Source: Phytophthora colocasiae
Lineage: Eukaryota > Oomycota > Peronosporomycetes > Peronosporales > Peronosporaceae
DNA length: 64,000 nt
Reading direction: 5' to 3'
Assembly: GCA_018806915.1 (NCBI GenBank)
Contig: JAGKQI010000096.1
Coordinates: 1-64,000, forward strand
The notes under the pieces were generated by a model. The model saw nothing but the letters and a program-made list of their open reading frames with translations, had not been told where the DNA came from and ran no database searches. The first letter of the stretch is position 1, and every line of letters starts with the position of its first letter. The position numbers and the translations under genes were made by a program. This document shows positions 62,023 through 64,000 of this stretch, in pieces.

Positions 62023-63822
62023 ATGGCTATCGAACGTCGAAAGACCTCTTTTTGGCTGGTTCTACTTGCTGTTTCCATCGCAATCGCGACGTCTTCAGCC
62101 GAATCCGACGCCCCCAACTGGATCAGCCCCGTCAACGCGTCTGAGTCTGCTTGTTACCGCAAGACCTACCTGTCCACCAAGACTTGTGCCACCGGCTACG
62201 AATCTGACCACGTTGCAACATGTTGGGCGCAGTGTCCGTTGAATTATCCTGTTGAATGTGGCATGGAGTGTATCCCGCAGAGCTCCGACTGTACTTCCGA
62301 AGTACTTACCAAGGTGAAATCGGTGGCTACAGTAGCTCTTAATGCTGCTACGGCTGGAGTATTCGGCGAGTTGCTCAAGGCCAGTGAAGCCATCCAACTC
62401 GGAGTCAAGTGCGGCCACAAGCTCTTCACTGCCACGAACTCTTTAGTCAGCTATGTCGAAGAACTGCAAGCGAACGAGACTCAAAGCCAACAGCTATTGA
62501 GTCTAGTTAACCAGTCTGATCTTGTCGTTAACGAGCTGCCTGCCGCTGTCTGCACGTGCTTGGGTATCCCTATTAACACTGACAACCTGGAACTGAGAGC
62601 CGAGATCGCTAAAGTCGTCACTCAAATCGTCACGACCGCAGTGGAAGATGGTACATCCCTGCTTAACCCCAGCAACTTCTTGGCATTTATCAAGGACCTC
62701 GGAGTCGACGATTCGGTACAAAAGCTGGACCAGGACAGCCTAGATCAGCTACAAGATGTCCTCACCTCTGCAGCTACTTGCGGCACCAAGCTCCAAGCGA
62801 TTATTACCAAGATCACGGACTTCATTGTTGGGATGAAAAGCGGAAACCCCAGTACTACCGTTAGCGCCATCCGTCAAGCTCTGAGTGTCTCGGAGCTCTT
62901 TCTATCGGACATCCCTGCAGTTACCAACAACTGTGTACGAAACCTCACAGACGACGCCTTCAGTACTCGAGACAGTCTACGCACAGTCATGAGTACGATC
63001 TCTGACGGTCTTGTGGATGGAACAGTGGATGACGAAGGAGACGCCATCTCAACTGGAGATTATCTGGCGAAGGTGGCGGACATGGGACTCGACGTCATCG
63101 CCATGTTCGACCCTACAGGTATCGCTGACATGATGTCGACTTTCATCCAACCTATCTGTGGCCCCACGGCGTTCATGGGAGAGATCGACGATGGGTCTTT
63201 GGACGACGCACTAGCACTCACGACGGAAGGTTACGCCTTCAATGGGAGCTACGGTACGTGGAAACACGCAGGGGATGGCAGTGTGACCATCATTTTCGAG
63301 AGTCACGACACGAAAGACGTGACGGTGCACATTCACTCTGGAGGTGACACGGTGGCGAAGGTGGATGTGGACAGTGGTGAGACTGTGACGTGGAACTCGA
63401 CGGTGAAGGAGCTTCAGGACAAAACTCTGTATATGGATCGTTGGCGTGCAGGTCTTTTGGGGGTACCGGGATCTGGTGGAGGTTCACTGGTGATGTGGGT
63501 GCCGCATTCTTCGGAGGGAGGAAACATTGTGTTGCATGTAAAGATTCACGGAGATGACGGTGAGATTGGTAGTTCGAGTGGAAGTAGTGAAGACGTGGTG
63601 CAGCAGAACAACAGCGGAAGCGGTGACGTTGATGAAACAATTCAAGTTCCTACGGGGTCATTGGCTCAAAGCGAGACAGGTTCTGCGGGTGAAGACATCA
63701 CTTTCCCACCCACGATCGCAACACCTGCACCTACCACAGCTAAGGAGGGATTCGTGACTCCGGCACCGACAACTGATGAGGATCCGACGCAGCATAACAA
63801 TGACCCGTATTGCCAAGGATAG
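62023..63822 (+). CDS. secreted Cys-containing protein with TPAPT repeats (copy 2)
   Basis: The product is 599 aa from MAIERRKTS at 62023; upstream in-frame sequence to 61822 lacks signal-peptide character. Signal peptide (FWLVLLAVSIAIATSSA), the same Cys-rich domain (NASESACYRKTYLSTKTC; CWAQCPLNYPVECGMECIPQ), helical region and beta-rich part as copy 1. Two TPAPT units close it, ending in NNDPYCQG without the His tail. Synonymous sites differ from copy 1 in the N-terminal third but hardly at all from 62846 on. Function unknown; likely cell-surface or apoplastic. Confidence 0.8.
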   Translation: MAIERRKTSFWLVLLAVSIAIATSSAESDAPNWISPVNASESACYRKTYLSTKTCATGYESDHVATCWAQCPLNYPVECGMECIPQSSDCTSEVLTKVKSVATVALNAATAGVFGELLKASEAIQLGVKCGHKLFTATNSLVSYVEELQANETQSQQLLSLVNQSDLVVNELPAAVCTCLGIPINTDNLELRAEIAKVVTQIVTTAVEDGTSLLNPSNFLAFIKDLGVDDSVQKLDQDSLDQLQDVLTSAATCGTKLQAIITKITDFIVGMKSGNPSTTVSAIRQALSVSELFLSDIPAVTNNCVRNLTDDAFSTRDSLRTVMSTISDGLVDGTVDDEGDAISTGDYLAKVADMGLDVIAMFDPTGIADMMSTFIQPICGPTAFMGEIDDGSLDDALALTTEGYAFNGSYGTWKHAGDGSVTIIFESHDTKDVTVHIHSGGDTVAKVDVDSGETVTWNSTVKELQDKTLYMDRWRAGLLGVPGSGGGSLVMWVPHSSEGGNIVLHVKIHGDDGEIGSSSGSSEDVVQQNNSGSGDVDETIQVPTGSLAQSETGSAGEDITFPPTIATPAPTTAKEGFVTPAPTTDEDPTQHNNDPYCQG

Positions 63823-63894
63823 GTCATTATAAACTCTGAGAATATAGCTTAGCTTTGACACCCGCGTAGTTGACGTCTGCCGTAGAATTCGCCG

Positions 63895-63955
63895 TGCACT
63901 ACAGTGAGTGACATATATTAATGTAGATCCGTATTAATATGTCGCTCACTATGCA
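63895..63955. repeat. degenerate copy of the palindromic element
   Basis: Arms CAGTGAGTGACATATATTAA and its complement-like TTAATATGTCGCTCACT are separated by a short loop; outer ends TGCA on both sides, as in the 6534-6587 palindrome. Confidence 0.7.
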
Positions 63956-64000
63956 GAAAATTGCAGCGCCATATGGTACAGGTATAGAAAATGATTTGCT

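Noticed and set aside
63951..64000. ATG at the window end, open for 16 codons
   Set aside because: Too short to judge; it emerges from the degenerate palindrome and may be chance.
1..64000. CRISPR arrays, tRNA and rRNA genes, bacterial operons
   Set aside because: No spaced direct repeats, no cloverleaf or rRNA core sequence recognised; genes are intron-bearing and monocistronic.

Overview
The window looks like nuclear DNA of an oomycete, most likely Phytophthora or a close relative. The evidence is a Crinkler-type (CRN) effector with an LFLAK/HVLV N-terminus, short GT-AG introns (about 50-120 nt), compact gene spacing, a secreted polysaccharide lyase family, secreted Cys-rich proteins with TPAPT repeats, and decayed Copia, Harbinger and MULE elements. 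All exon structures were built by eye from splice signals, reading phase and protein-family continuity, not from transcripts.

Layout. 0.4-2.7 kb: CRN effector with an NTPase P-loop. 3.1-8.9 kb: housekeeping genes, namely a DIS3L2-type exoribonuclease, the methylosome subunit pICln (its start lies in a perfect 54-bp palindrome) and proteasome subunit RPN5. 9-13.1 kb: an unrecognised zinc-binding-like gene, then about 3 kb of non-coding sequence in which a heavily decayed Copia reverse transcriptase can be read on the minus strand. 13.2-28.5 kb: a dense block holding a multi-exon membrane protein, a Tctex-type dynein light chain, a kinesin-3-like motor with FHA and PH domains, 5-oxoprolinase, a CCHC zinc-knuckle protein, the CAF1 deadenylase and SRP receptor beta. 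28.9-43.8 kb: two paralogous membrane-anchored SDRs bracket a LarC-type nickel-pincer cofactor protein (five exons, unexpected in a eukaryote), a broken secreted lactonase, a MULE transposase with one in-frame stop, a P-type cation ATPase and a frameshifted rhamnogalacturonan lyase.

44-56.7 kb is the most unusual part. Three paralogous pentameric ligand-gated ion channels (one on +, two on -) flank two paralogous secretory-pathway, membrane-spanning, charged/coiled-coil proteins. The three channels share a 16-bp upstream element (CAGAAGGGGTGTCAAC), and two of them share a nearly identical inverted tract of about 950 bp, which points to recent gene conversion. This may be a receptor-channel locus together with its accessory proteins.

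57-64 kb: a Harbinger-type transposase broken by a single homopolymer frameshift, then two tandem secreted-protein paralogs that share a 658-bp tract about 99 percent identical. A degenerate copy of the palindromic element closes the window; another copy lies near 28.77 kb.
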